From: Candidatus Rokuibacteriota bacterium
GTDB lineage: Bacteria; Methylomirabilota; Methylomirabilia; Rokubacteriales; CSP1-6
Direction of reading: 5' to 3'
Assembly: GCA_016866775.1 (NCBI GenBank)
Contig: VGLJ01000008.1
Location: 1-64,000 of the forward strand
Length of the DNA stretch: 64,000 bases
Below the pieces are notes generated by a model. That model saw only the letters and a program-made list of their open reading frames with translations. It did not search any database and was not told where the DNA came from. A program made the translations under genes and the position numbers. Position 1 is the first letter of the stretch; each line of letters begins with the position of its first letter. Below, piece by piece: positions 27,989 through 36,976 of the stretch.

Positions 27989-29134
27989 TCAGCGCAGAGG
28001 ACGGAAGAACTCTGCGATCTCAGCGGCGAGCGCTTCAGGCTCCTCCAGTGCGGCGAAGTGGCCACCGGACTTCATGACGCTCCACCGGCGGATGTCGTAG
28101 GCCCGCTCCGCCCACGCGCGCGGGAGGTGCAGGATCTCCTTCGGGAACGCGGCGTAACCCGTCGGCACGTCGATGCGCTGCCCGCGCTGGATCGGCCAGC
28201 GTTCGTGGCGGCGCCAGTAGTACGGCCAGAAGGACGAGTTGATCGCGCCGGTCACCCAGTAAATCGTCACGTTCGCCAGCAGCGTGTCGCGGCCGATGTG
28301 CGCGAGGACGTCGCCCCGGCAATCCGTCCACGCGCAGAACTTCTCGAGAATCCACCCGAGCAGGCCGACCGGCGAATCCGTCAGGCCGTACGCGAGCGTC
28401 TGCGGCTTCGTGCCCTGGATCCACTGGTAGCCGGTTTCCTCGCGCTCCCAGCGCGCGAGCTGGTCCAGATACGCGCGCTCCTCGTCCGACGGCGTCGCGC
28501 CCGGCGTCGTGTCGCGGCCGGCGGCGAGCAGCGTCACGTGAATGCCGGTCATGCGATCCGGATGAAACGCGCCCAGGCACGTCGTGACGAACGCGCCCCA
28601 GTCGCCGCCCTGCGCGCCGAACCGCCGATAGCCGAGCTCCGTCATCAGCGTCGCGAACATGTCGGCGACGACCTTGAGGTCGACGCGGCGCTGGTTCGGA
28701 CGAAACGAGAATCCGTACCCGGGAAGCGACGGCGCGACCACCGTGAACGCGTCGCGCGGGTCGCCGCCGAACTTCGCGGGATCGGTGAGCCGCGGGAGCA
28801 GCTTCTGGAACTCGACGATCGATCCCGGCCAGCCGTGCGTGATCAGGAGCGGCATCGGACTCGGCCCGACGCCGCGCGCGTGCACGAAGTGGACGTCGAT
28901 GCCGTCGATCGGCGTGACGAACTGGGGCCAGGCGTTGAGATCCGCCTCCTGCGCGCGCCAGTCGAAGCCGTCGCGCCAGTACGCGACGAGCTCGTTCATC
29001 GTCGCGAGGTCGGTGCCGTAGCTCCAGCCGCTGCCCGGCACTTCGTCGGGCCAGCGCACGCGCGCGAGCCGCTCGCGCAGGTCGGCGAGCACGGCGTCGG
29101 GGACCTGGATCCGGAAGGGGCGCGGCGCGGTCAT
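27989..29134 (-). CDS. epoxide hydrolase
   Basis: N-terminal EHN domain (VPDAVLADLRERLARVRWPDE); LITHGWPGSIVEFQKLLPRL; GGDWGAFVTT; GGHFAALEEPE. Confidence 0.92.
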   Translation of the reverse strand: MTAPRPFRIQVPDAVLADLRERLARVRWPDEVPGSGWSYGTDLATMNELVAYWRDGFDWRAQEADLNAWPQFVTPIDGIDVHFVHARGVGPSPMPLLITHGWPGSIVEFQKLLPRLTDPAKFGGDPRDAFTVVAPSLPGYGFSFRPNQRRVDLKVVADMFATLMTELGYRRFGAQGGDWGAFVTTCLGAFHPDRMTGIHVTLLAAGRDTTPGATPSDEERAYLDQLARWEREETGYQWIQGTKPQTLAYGLTDSPVGLLGWILEKFCAWTDCRGDVLAHIGRDTLLANVTIYWVTGAINSSFWPYYWRRHERWPIQRGQRIDVPTGYAAFPKEILHLPRAWAERAYDIRRWSVMKSGGHFAALEEPEALAAEIAEFFRPLR

Positions 29135-29937
29135 GCGGTGGCCGGGGCAGAGGGGAACTTCGGCGGACGCTTCTCGCGGATCGCGCGCGCGCCCTCGCGC
29201 ACGTCGGGCTCCATGAACGTGAGGAGCTCGAGCGCCATCGAGTTGTCGAAGATGGGCCCGGCCTGGCGCAGCCAGTTGTTGAGGCTGCGCTTGGTGAGCC
29301 GGATCGCGTTCTGCGCGCCGAGCGCGAGCTTGTCCGCGACCTCGAACGCCTTCGGCATGAGCTGGTCGGCCGGCACGCACAGGCTCACGAGCCCGATCCG
29401 CTCCGCCTCCTTGCCGTCGATGAAGTCGCACGTCAGCAGGTAGTACTTCGCCTTCGCGAGGCTGGTGAGGAGCGGCCACAGGATCGCCGCGTGGTCCCCG
29501 GCCACGACGCCGAGGCGGGTGTGCCCGTCGGTGATGCGCGCCGACTCCGACATGATGCTGATGTCCGCGAGGAGCGCCACGACGAGCCCGGCGCCGACGG
29601 CCACGCCGTTGATCGCGGAGATGATCGGCTTGTCGCAGTTGATCATGTTGTAGACGATGTCGGAGGCTTCCTTCAGCGTGTTGAAGAGCCGCGCCGGGTC
29701 CGTCGCGTTCTTGTCCACCATGTCGAGATCGCCGCCGGCGGAGAACGCCCGGCCCTTGCCCGTGATCACGGCCACGCGCGTGTCGGGATCGTTGCCGATC
29801 GTGAGCCACACCTGCGTGAGCTCCCAGTGGAGCCGGTCGTTGGTCGCGTTGAGGACCTCGGGCCGGTTGAAGGTGATGAGCATCACGCCGTTCGGGCGAC
29901 GCTCGAACGTCAGATGCCGGTACGCGGAATAGTCCAT
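29131..29937 (-). CDS. enoyl-CoA hydratase/isomerase family
   Basis: GKGRAFSAGGDLDMV...PIISAINGVAVGAGLVVALLADI. Confidence 0.92.
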   Translation of the reverse strand: MDYSAYRHLTFERRPNGVMLITFNRPEVLNATNDRLHWELTQVWLTIGNDPDTRVAVITGKGRAFSAGGDLDMVDKNATDPARLFNTLKEASDIVYNMINCDKPIISAINGVAVGAGLVVALLADISIMSESARITDGHTRLGVVAGDHAAILWPLLTSLAKAKYYLLTCDFIDGKEAERIGLVSLCVPADQLMPKAFEVADKLALGAQNAIRLTKRSLNNWLRQAGPIFDNSMALELLTFMEPDVREGARAIREKRPPKFPSAPATA

Positions 29938-29938
29938 A

Positions 29939-30844
29939 ATGGGCTCCCCTTTGCCCCTGTATATCACCGAGCCCGCCTTCGGCGCCGCGTGCGCGCTCGC
30001 CTCCGCGTTCTTCTGGGCGCTGACGAGTCTGCTCGTGCGCCGTCTCGGCGCCGTCTGCAGCATGGTGACGATCAACGCCGTGCGCATCAGCGCGAGCGGG
30101 CTCCTGCTCCTCGCGGTCAGCCTGACGGGGCCGGTGCGCGCGGAGCTCGCCGCGATGTCGGCGCTGACGCTGCTCCTCGTCGCGTCCTCGACGATCCTCG
30201 CGGCCGGCATCGGCGACAGCGTCTTCTTCGAGTGCAGCCGCGTGCTGGGGCTCGGGCGCGCGATGACGCTCGCGATGACCTACCCGCTGATGGCGGCGGC
30301 GTTCGCCACGATCTTCCTCGGCGAGCCGATCACGCTGCGCACGACGGTCGGCGCCGTCACGACGCTCGTGGGCCTCGTCCTGATCGTCGTGAGCCGGCAC
30401 GACACCGGCGGCACGCTGCGCGGCCATCGTCTCGCGATCGCGGGGACCTTTTTCGTCGCGCTCACGTGGGCGGCGTCCGCGATCCTGATGAAGCCGCCGA
30501 TGCGCGAGCTCTCGCCGCTGACCGCGCAGGGCATCCGGCTGCCGATCGTGGCGGCCTTCCTCTGGCTCACGCCGTGGGCGCGCGCGGGGCTGCCGCTCCT
30601 CTACGAGGCGCGCCGCCGCGTCCTCGTCCCGATGATCGTGCTCAGCGTGCTGACCGCCGTGAGCTCGATGACGTGGATCGCCGGGCTCAAGTACTCGGAT
30701 GTCGTCGTCGCGACCGTGCTATCGTCCACCTCTCCGATGTTCGCTCTCGGGCTCGGGGCCATGTTTCTCGGCGAGCGTCTCACCGCCGGCGCTGTCCTCG
30801 GCGCACTCCTCACCGTGGCCGGCATCGTCGTGCTCGAGGTCTGA
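29939..30844 (+). CDS. EamA/DMT-family transporter
   Basis: 10-TM pattern, duplicated EamA domains, FLGEPITLRTTVGA / FLGERLTAGAVLGA. Confidence 0.9.
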   Translation: MGSPLPLYITEPAFGAACALASAFFWALTSLLVRRLGAVCSMVTINAVRISASGLLLLAVSLTGPVRAELAAMSALTLLLVASSTILAAGIGDSVFFECSRVLGLGRAMTLAMTYPLMAAAFATIFLGEPITLRTTVGAVTTLVGLVLIVVSRHDTGGTLRGHRLAIAGTFFVALTWAASAILMKPPMRELSPLTAQGIRLPIVAAFLWLTPWARAGLPLLYEARRRVLVPMIVLSVLTAVSSMTWIAGLKYSDVVVATVLSSTSPMFALGLGAMFLGERLTAGAVLGALLTVAGIVVLEV

Positions 30845-30845
30845 C

Positions 30846-31031
30846 GTGGAAAACATCCTGCCGTGGGGCCGTCAACGCCGCCTGCTCGCGGGCCTCGCGG
30901 CGTCCGCGCTCGCCGTCGTGACCGCCGCCACCCTGATCCTCGCGGAGGCGGGCGCGTGGTGGTTCCTCATCGTGTTCGTGCTCACGTGGGTCGGCGCGCT
31001 CCTGCTGCTCGAGGCGCGCGACCGTACGTGA
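30846..31031 (+). CDS. small two-TM membrane protein
   Basis: GTG start; LLAGLAASALAVVTAATLILAEAGAWWFLIVFVLTWVGALLLLE. Confidence 0.5.
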   Translation: MENILPWGRQRRLLAGLAASALAVVTAATLILAEAGAWWFLIVFVLTWVGALLLLEARDRT

Positions 31032-31076
31032 GTACGGCTGGCCGCGCGCGGTGCGCGCGAGACGGCGGGCGGGGGG

Positions 31077-31211
31077 ATGGCGCCGATCGAGGATCAGGAG
31101 GAGCTGCGCCAGGTCAAGCGCCAGGCGCTCCGCGTGTATCGCGAGTCGACGGCGATCGCGGTGCTCGTCACCGGCGTCGTCATGCTCGCGCGGGGCCTGA
31201 TGGGGACGTGA
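31077..31211 (+). CDS. 44-aa small hypothetical protein
   Basis: ATG 31077, MAPIEDQEELRQVKRQALRVYRESTAIAVLVTGVVMLARGLMGT, overlaps next GTG start. Confidence 0.4.
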   Translation: MAPIEDQEELRQVKRQALRVYRESTAIAVLVTGVVMLARGLMGT

Positions 31212-31741
31212 GCGACCGCGCTCACCACGTGACCGCCCCGCTCACGTATCGCTCGCCGAAGACCGAGGTCAAGCCGAGCCCGATCCAGGGGCTCGGGCTC
31301 TTCGCGAAGGCCACGATCGCGCGCGGCGCGATCGTGGCGGTAAAGGGCGGCTACGTCCTGACGCGCGCGCAGTGGGCGACGCTCACGACGGAGCTCGGCC
31401 CCGCGGAGATCGAGATCGCCGGCGACCTCGTCATCGCCCCGGTGCGGCAGGAGGAGCGCGCGGGCGCGATGCTCTACACGAATCACTCGTGCGAGCCGAA
31501 CATCGCCATCCAGGGACAGATCGTGCTGGTGACGATGCGCGACGTCGCGGCGGGCGAGGAGCTGACGCACGACTGGGCGACGACCGATGACGGCGACTAC
31601 ACGATGACGTGCCGGTGCGGCAGCGCGCGCTGCCGCGGCACGATCACCGGCAAGGACTGGCAGCGCGCGGACCTCCAGAAGAAGGACCGCGGCTGGTTCC
31701 GCTGGTTCCTGCAGCGTAAGATCGACGCGGCTCAACGATGA
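31208..31741 (+). CDS. SET-domain protein lysine methyltransferase-like
   Basis: GLGLFAKATIARGAIV...YTNHSCEPNIAI...AGEELTHDWATTDD...CRCGSARCRGTI. Confidence 0.88.
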   Translation: MSDRAHHVTAPLTYRSPKTEVKPSPIQGLGLFAKATIARGAIVAVKGGYVLTRAQWATLTTELGPAEIEIAGDLVIAPVRQEERAGAMLYTNHSCEPNIAIQGQIVLVTMRDVAAGEELTHDWATTDDGDYTMTCRCGSARCRGTITGKDWQRADLQKKDRGWFRWFLQRKIDAAQR

Positions 31742-32514
31742 ACGGGCTCCGCCACGTGCCGCGCGCGCCGCTGTCGGACCACGTCGAGTGTTTGTGGGCC
31801 TACGAGGCGTACGGGCGTGGCCACGCCCGCGAGCGCGTCCTGCCGAACGGGGGCAGCGAGATCGTCTTCGTGCTGGATGACGCCCGCGCCCGGCCGGTGG
31901 TCTGCGGCGCCTATTCCGAGTCGTTCGTCATCGAGATCGCCCGCCGTCCGACGCTGCTCGGCGTGCACTTCAAACCCGGCGGTGCGCTGCCGTTCCACAA
32001 GGTGCCGGCGGACGAGCTGCTCAACAAGCACGTGGCGCTCGATGCGCTGTGGGGTGGGCTGGCGTCGGAGATCGCGGAGCGCCTGCACGACGCGAAGACG
32101 TGGCCGGCCCGGTTCCGCATCGTCGAGACCGCGCTGCTCGCCCGGCTCACGAAACCGCCGACGCCTCATCCCGCTGTCGTCTTCGCCGTCAACGCGATCC
32201 AGTCCGCGCCGCACACGCAGACGATCGGCCGGCTGACCGAGCGCATCGGGCTCAGTCCGCGGCGGTTCATCGAGGTCTTCACCGGCACGGTCGGGCTGAC
32301 GCCAAAGGTGTTCGCCCGCGTCCGCCGGTTCCAGCGCGTGCTCACGCTCATCGACCGCAACGAGGACATCGACTGGGCGGACGTCGCGGTGGCCGGCGGC
32401 TACTACGATCAGGCGCATTTCATCCACGACTTCCGCGCGTTCTCGGGCATCAACCCCACCGCGTACGTCCGCGCCGACGTCCGCGAGCGGAATCATGTTC
32501 CTTTGAGGGACTGA
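31738..32514 (+). CDS. AraC-family transcriptional regulator
   Basis: C-terminal HTH GLSPRRFIEVFTGTVGLTPKVFARVRRFQRVL...GGYYDQAHFIHDFRAFSGINPTAY. Confidence 0.9.
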   Translation: MNGLRHVPRAPLSDHVECLWAYEAYGRGHARERVLPNGGSEIVFVLDDARARPVVCGAYSESFVIEIARRPTLLGVHFKPGGALPFHKVPADELLNKHVALDALWGGLASEIAERLHDAKTWPARFRIVETALLARLTKPPTPHPAVVFAVNAIQSAPHTQTIGRLTERIGLSPRRFIEVFTGTVGLTPKVFARVRRFQRVLTLIDRNEDIDWADVAVAGGYYDQAHFIHDFRAFSGINPTAYVRADVRERNHVPLRD

Positions 32515-32592
32515 CCCTCCGCCCGTCAAATTTTTCCAATACGGACCTCGCTCCGCTCGGGCACTCTGCGGACCGTCACCGGAGGAGCGGCC

Positions 32593-32940
32593 ATGAGCAT
32601 CAGGAGAGTGGTTCCCGACATCAGGTCCGATCGATTCGACGACAGCCGCGCGTTCTACGTCGACCTGCTGGGTTTCACGGTGGCGATGGATCTCCACGAC
32701 GTGATGACGTTCGCGTCGCCGGCAAACCCGACGGCCCAGGTCACCCTCATCCGGAGTGACGGATCGGTGCTGCCGCAGATCACCGTCGAGGTCGCCGACG
32801 TCGACGCCATCTACGGCGAGGCCCAGCGGCGAGGCGCCGACGTCGTGTATCGCATCGCGGACGAGCCGTGGGGTGTCCGGCGATTCTTCCTCCGCGACCC
32901 GAACGGCATCGTCGTCAACGTGATGAGCCACACGCCATGA
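32593..32940 (+). CDS. VOC/glyoxalase-like protein
   Basis: SRAFYVDLLGFTVAMD...WGVRRFFLRDPNGIVVNVMSH. Confidence 0.88.
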   Translation: MSIRRVVPDIRSDRFDDSRAFYVDLLGFTVAMDLHDVMTFASPANPTAQVTLIRSDGSVLPQITVEVADVDAIYGEAQRRGADVVYRIADEPWGVRRFFLRDPNGIVVNVMSHTP

Positions 32941-33964
32941 CGGGCTCAGAGCTTCCGCCGCCGCTCGCGCTCTATCGCATGGTCACGGGGTTCTACGTGT
33001 CGCGCGCGCTCCACGTCGTCGCGGGGCTCGGCGTCGCCGATCTTCTCGGCGACGGCCCGCGCGCTGCCGACGATCTCGCCAAGGCCACGCACACCCATGC
33101 GCCGTCGCTGAACCGGGTCTTGCGGCTGCTCGCGAGCCACGGCGGCTTCACCGAAGAGGACGGCGGCCGGTTCGCGCTGACGCCGCTCGGTCAGTGTCTC
33201 CGCTCCGGCGTGCCCGGCTCGATGCGCGCGCCGCGCGGTTGTTCGGTGGCCCGGCGCAGGACGCCTGGACCGGGCTCCTCGACACCGTGCGCAGCGGAGA
33301 GCCCACCTGTCGCCGGGAGGGGCGGACCGATCCGTTCGCCGGCATGGCGAGCGATCCGGAACGGGCGGCCGTGTTCGACGAAGCGATGGCGGACTGGACG
33401 AAGCAGGTGGCCGTGGCCGCGGCGGCCGCCTACGACTTCTCCCGCTTTCGCGCGATCGTCGACGTCGGCGGCGGCAACGGCACGCTGCTCGCCGGCATTC
33501 TCGCGAAGACGCCGGGCCCGCGGGGCATCGTGTTCGATCAGCCTCACGTGGCAGCACGCGCGCAGGCACGCCTCGCCGAGCTCGGCGTCGCGGACCGCTG
33601 CACGGCGGTGGGCGGCGACTTCTTCAAGGAGGTGCCGCAGGGCGGCGACGCGTACGTGCTGAAGCACGTCATTCACGACTGGGACGACGCGCGCGCCGTC
33701 GAGATCCTCGGGAGCTGTCGGCGCGCGATGAGCGCCGAGGCGAAGCTGCTGATCATCGAGGGCGTCTATCCGCCGCGCATCGACCAGTCGCCCGCGAGCC
33801 AGGGCGCGGCGGCGAACGACGTGAACATGCTCGTCTGCACCGGCGGCCGTCAGCGTTCCGAGCCGGAATTCCGCGCGCTCTACGACGACGCCGGCTTCAC
33901 GCTGACGCAGATCGTCCCGACGCCGCCGCTGCAGACCCGCGTGATCGAAGGCGTGCCGCGATGA
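32937..33964 (+). pseudogene. SAM-dependent O-methyltransferase (hydroxyindole O-MT-like), probable frameshift near 33215-33245
   Basis: N-part in ORF 32868-33662 (...LTPLGQCLRSGVPGSMRA), C-part in ORF 33194-33964 (ARLFGGPAQDAWTGLLDTVRSGEP...DVGGGNGTLLAGIL). Confidence 0.7.
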
Positions 33965-34344
33965 TCGCCTCGGAGCTCCTCAGCACGTTCGTCCAGCTGC
34001 GCGCGGACGGATCGGCGACGCCGGTGCCGTGGAAGCCGGACAGGTGGAAGACCCTCGATCTCGGCGAGGGCGACCGGATCCTCGGCGCCGTGCACGGCGA
34101 AGCGGAGACTGGATTCCATCCCGCGATGTGGGAAATGCACCCGAACGGCGACGAGGTGCTCTACCTGCTCGCCGGTGCGCTCGACGCGATCTTCGACGAG
34201 CCCGGCGGCGAGCGCGTGACGAAGGTGCATGCGGGACAGACGTGTCTGGTGCCGCGTGGCGTGTGGCACCGCCTCGTCGTCCGCGAGGCGACGGACATGA
34301 TGTTCGTCACGCCGGCGCGCGGCACACAGCACCGGCCCGTTTGA
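33961..34344 (+). CDS. cupin-domain protein
   Basis: HPNGDEVLYLLAGALDAIFDEP...GQTCLVPRGVWHRLVV. Confidence 0.88.
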   Translation: MIASELLSTFVQLRADGSATPVPWKPDRWKTLDLGEGDRILGAVHGEAETGFHPAMWEMHPNGDEVLYLLAGALDAIFDEPGGERVTKVHAGQTCLVPRGVWHRLVVREATDMMFVTPARGTQHRPV

Positions 34345-34345
34345 G

Positions 34346-34801
34346 CTAGACGGTCGGTCGCGTCGCTGCCAGTCCCGTCGCGCGTGCCAGGTGCTGCTGG
34401 CGACGGTCGAAGGTGACGAACCGCCGGAGGCCGAGTTCGAGGGCGGTCGCGACGTGGAGCACGTCGAGGGACCGGGCGCCGAACTTTGGCGTGTGAAGGC
34501 GGCTGATTTCGATGGCCCGACGCAGTGTCGCCCGCCAGGGGACATCAATCTCGACGTAACGACCCTCGGCGAAGTCCTCTTCAAACGATGCGAGCGCGTC
34601 GCGTGACGCCTCGTTCGTAATCGCACTCCGAAACGCCGCCAGGCCGATTCCATTGACGATCTCAAGCCGGCCCTGCGGGCTGATCGGTAGCGCCGCTCGG
34701 GTTCGCGCCCGCCAGCGGCTCATCGCGGCGGATTCGGGCTCGTGGATGTACAGCTTCAGCAGCGCGCTCGGGTCCGCGTAGACCCGTTCAGCGTTCACCA
34801 C
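34346..34801 (-). CDS. PIN-domain toxin (VapC-like)
   Basis: VYADPSALLKLYIHEPESAAM...ARSLDVLHVATALELGLRRFVTFDRRQ. Confidence 0.88.
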   Translation of the reverse strand: MVNAERVYADPSALLKLYIHEPESAAMSRWRARTRAALPISPQGRLEIVNGIGLAAFRSAITNEASRDALASFEEDFAEGRYVEIDVPWRATLRRAIEISRLHTPKFGARSLDVLHVATALELGLRRFVTFDRRQQHLARATGLAATRPTV

Positions 34802-35042
34802 GATTCAAGGCGTCCAGCGCCTTCGACATCGCCGCGGTTATCGGACGAGGCTGGTGTCGCCGCAAACGGGTCAGATAGTCCTTGGGCCGGGACACCTGCT
34901 TCCGCTTCGGGGGCGTATAGAGAGTCAGGCGATAGCGAGGCGTGCCCTGATCCGTGACCACGACTTCGCCTTCGCGCTCGACGAGCTTCTTCACCCGAGG
35001 AAACTGATTGCGAAGCTCGCGAATGCTCGCGGTAGGAGCCAT
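34788..35042 (-). CDS. Phd/YefM-type antitoxin
   Basis: ASIRELRNQFPRVKKLVEREGEVVVTDQGTPRYRL; overlaps toxin start. Confidence 0.83.
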   Translation of the reverse strand: MAPTASIRELRNQFPRVKKLVEREGEVVVTDQGTPRYRLTLYTPPKRKQVSRPKDYLTRLRRHQPRPITAAMSKALDALNRGER

Positions 35043-35320
35043 GTGAGACAACTATGTCTCACACGATGCATAACGTCAACTGCAGATACCGGCCGGGCGT
35101 CCTCGAACCAGAGGACGAGATCTCGATCAATCCCCGTCGCCGCGCCGAACCGTTCCCATTTCCGAGGAATGGACCGTTTCATTCCCGGCAAGGGTTCTCC
35201 CGCCTTGAATTTCGGGCCGGCTAAGCCAGCTTCAACGGACGCGATGGGTCTGACGACGATGGCCACGAGCGCTACCGCGATTACCGTGAGTACAACTCTT
35301 GTTGTGTAGGTGTCCAGCAT
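34991..35320 (-). CDS. small signal-anchored hypothetical protein whose 3' part overlaps the TA operator and antitoxin N-terminus
   Basis: N-terminal TM (VVLTVIAVALVAIVV) then SIPRKWERFGAATGIDRDLVLWFEDA. Confidence 0.35.
   Translation of the reverse strand: MLDTYTTRVVLTVIAVALVAIVVRPIASVEAGLAGPKFKAGEPLPGMKRSIPRKWERFGAATGIDRDLVLWFEDARPVSAVDVMHRVRHSCLTWLLPRAFASFAISFLG
35042..35063. promoter_or_regulatory. perfect 9-bp-arm palindrome at antitoxin start (putative operator)
   Basis: TGTGAGACA-ACTA-TGTCTCACA. Confidence 0.6.
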
Positions 35321-35366
35321 CTCGCCCTCCTCCGCTTGAACTGTGACACCATCTGAGTAAGACGCG

Positions 35367-36035
35367 CTACACGCGCGCGAAGAAGCGCGCCGGCGCGCCC
35401 TCGGTGCCCGCGATCTTGTAGAACGGCGCCTCGAACTCGACGCGCGTCGTCGGCAGCGCGCCGAGGTTCGTGAGCCCTTCCATGATCACGATGCCCGCGC
35501 CGAGGATCACCCGGTGCATCGGGAAGTCCTCCGACGAGAAGTCGGGCAGCCGCGCGCAGTACTCCTCGAAGAAGTCGAAGCCGATGTTCTTCGGGCCCTT
35601 CGCGACGAGCCACTCGGCGGTCTCCGGCGGGCAGTACGGCGACTGCGTGAAGTAGTCGGGCCACGTGCCGTACATCGTGTCCGTCCAGTCCGTCCGCAGC
35701 AGCACGATGTCACCCGGCTTGACCTTGTCCGCGCCGCCGCGCTTGAGGTCGTCGATCGTGAGGCCGTGATTGGCGCCGACGAACGAGAGGTCGACGACGA
35801 TCGCCTCGCCGATGACCTGGTCGAGCGAGATCTCGGCCGTCGTGATGCCGTCCTTGAAGACGTGCAGGGGCGAATCGATGTGCGCGCCGGTGTGCAGGCT
35901 CTGGTTCACGCTCGACACCTGCCAGAAGCCGGGGCCGCGACGGTGCGGCGTGATGTCGAGCTTCATGTTCGTGGACGGCGGGCTCATCGTCTGATTGTCG
36001 ACGGTGACCGAGAGGTCGATGATCCGGCGGGTCAT
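35367..36035 (-). CDS. cyclase family protein (kynurenine formamidase-like)
   Basis: IIDLSVTVDNQT...HTGAHIDSPLHVF. Confidence 0.9.
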   Translation of the reverse strand: MTRRIIDLSVTVDNQTMSPPSTNMKLDITPHRRGPGFWQVSSVNQSLHTGAHIDSPLHVFKDGITTAEISLDQVIGEAIVVDLSFVGANHGLTIDDLKRGGADKVKPGDIVLLRTDWTDTMYGTWPDYFTQSPYCPPETAEWLVAKGPKNIGFDFFEEYCARLPDFSSEDFPMHRVILGAGIVIMEGLTNLGALPTTRVEFEAPFYKIAGTEGAPARFFARV

Positions 36036-36100
36036 GGGCGTCCTCCTGGCCCGGAGCTTAGCGTGTTAAGGTTTCGCCCGAAAGCCGCCAGGAGGCGTTC

Positions 36101-36976
36101 ATGCGTGAAACCGTCGGCGTCGTCGGGCTCGGCTTGCTCGGCCACGCGGTCGCGTCGCGGCTCGCCGCGGCCGGCCACCGGGTGGTCGGGCACGACGTCG
36201 TGCCCGCGCGCGGCGACGCGCTGAAGACGCTCGGCGGCGAGCCGGCGCCGTCGGTCGCCGCGGTGACCGCCGAGAGCGAGATCGTGTGCACGCTGCTGCC
36301 GTCGCTCGACGCCGTCGAGCACGTCATTCTCGGGCGCGGCGGCATCGTCGACACCGCGCGCCCCGGGACCACCGTCATCCAGATGAGCACGATCTCGCCG
36401 ACGCTCACCGAGACGCTCGCGCGCGAGGTGACGAGCCGCGGCCACGGCTTCCTCGATTGCCCGGTGAGCGGCACGAGCGGCATGGTGGAGCGTGGCAACG
36501 GCGTGATCTTCGTCGGGGGCGAGCGCGCGCTGTTCGACCGACGGCAATCGACGCTCGGCGCGGTGCTGCCCCGTCCGATCTACGTCGGGCGCGCCGGGCA
36601 GGCGATGACGCTCAAGCTCGTCGCGAATCTGCTCGTGGCGCTGCATTCCGCGGCGGCGGCCGAGGCGCTCACGATGGCGCGCCGCGCGGGTCTCGACCTC
36701 GGCCTCGTGCTGGACGTGCTCGGCTCGGGCGCCGCGACGTCGCGCATGCTCGAGGTGCGCGGACCGCTCATCGCGCAGGGCGAGTTCCCGCCGCAGATGA
36801 AGCTCGACCTCTTCATGAAGGACCTCCACCTCATCCAGGACGCCGCGCGCGCGGTCGACGCGCCGCTGCCGCTCACCGACGTCGCCGAGCGTCTCTACGC
36901 CGCGGTCGCGGCGGAGGGCCACGGCGGCGAGGACCTCGCGGTGGTCGCGCGCGTCTTCGAGACGCGTCGCGCATGA
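36101..36976 (+). CDS. NAD(P)-dependent beta-hydroxyacid dehydrogenase (3-hydroxyisobutyrate dehydrogenase family)
   Basis: VGLGLLGHAVASRLAAAGHRVVGHD...DCPVSGTSGMVERGN...GQAMTLKLVANLL. Confidence 0.92.
   Translation: MRETVGVVGLGLLGHAVASRLAAAGHRVVGHDVVPARGDALKTLGGEPAPSVAAVTAESEIVCTLLPSLDAVEHVILGRGGIVDTARPGTTVIQMSTISPTLTETLAREVTSRGHGFLDCPVSGTSGMVERGNGVIFVGGERALFDRRQSTLGAVLPRPIYVGRAGQAMTLKLVANLLVALHSAAAAEALTMARRAGLDLGLVLDVLGSGAATSRMLEVRGPLIAQGEFPPQMKLDLFMKDLHLIQDAARAVDAPLPLTDVAERLYAAVAAEGHGGEDLAVVARVFETRRA

Noticed and set aside
31022-31037. CCGTAC-GTGA-GTACGG mini-hairpin over the stop codon at 31029
   Set aside because: Six-bp stem is expected by chance in a 64-kb high-GC window.
31208-34344. 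Secondary-metabolite cluster (SET, AraC, VOC, O-methyltransferase, cupin)
   Set aside because: No scaffold-forming biosynthetic enzyme (PKS/NRPS/terpene/RiPP) is present.
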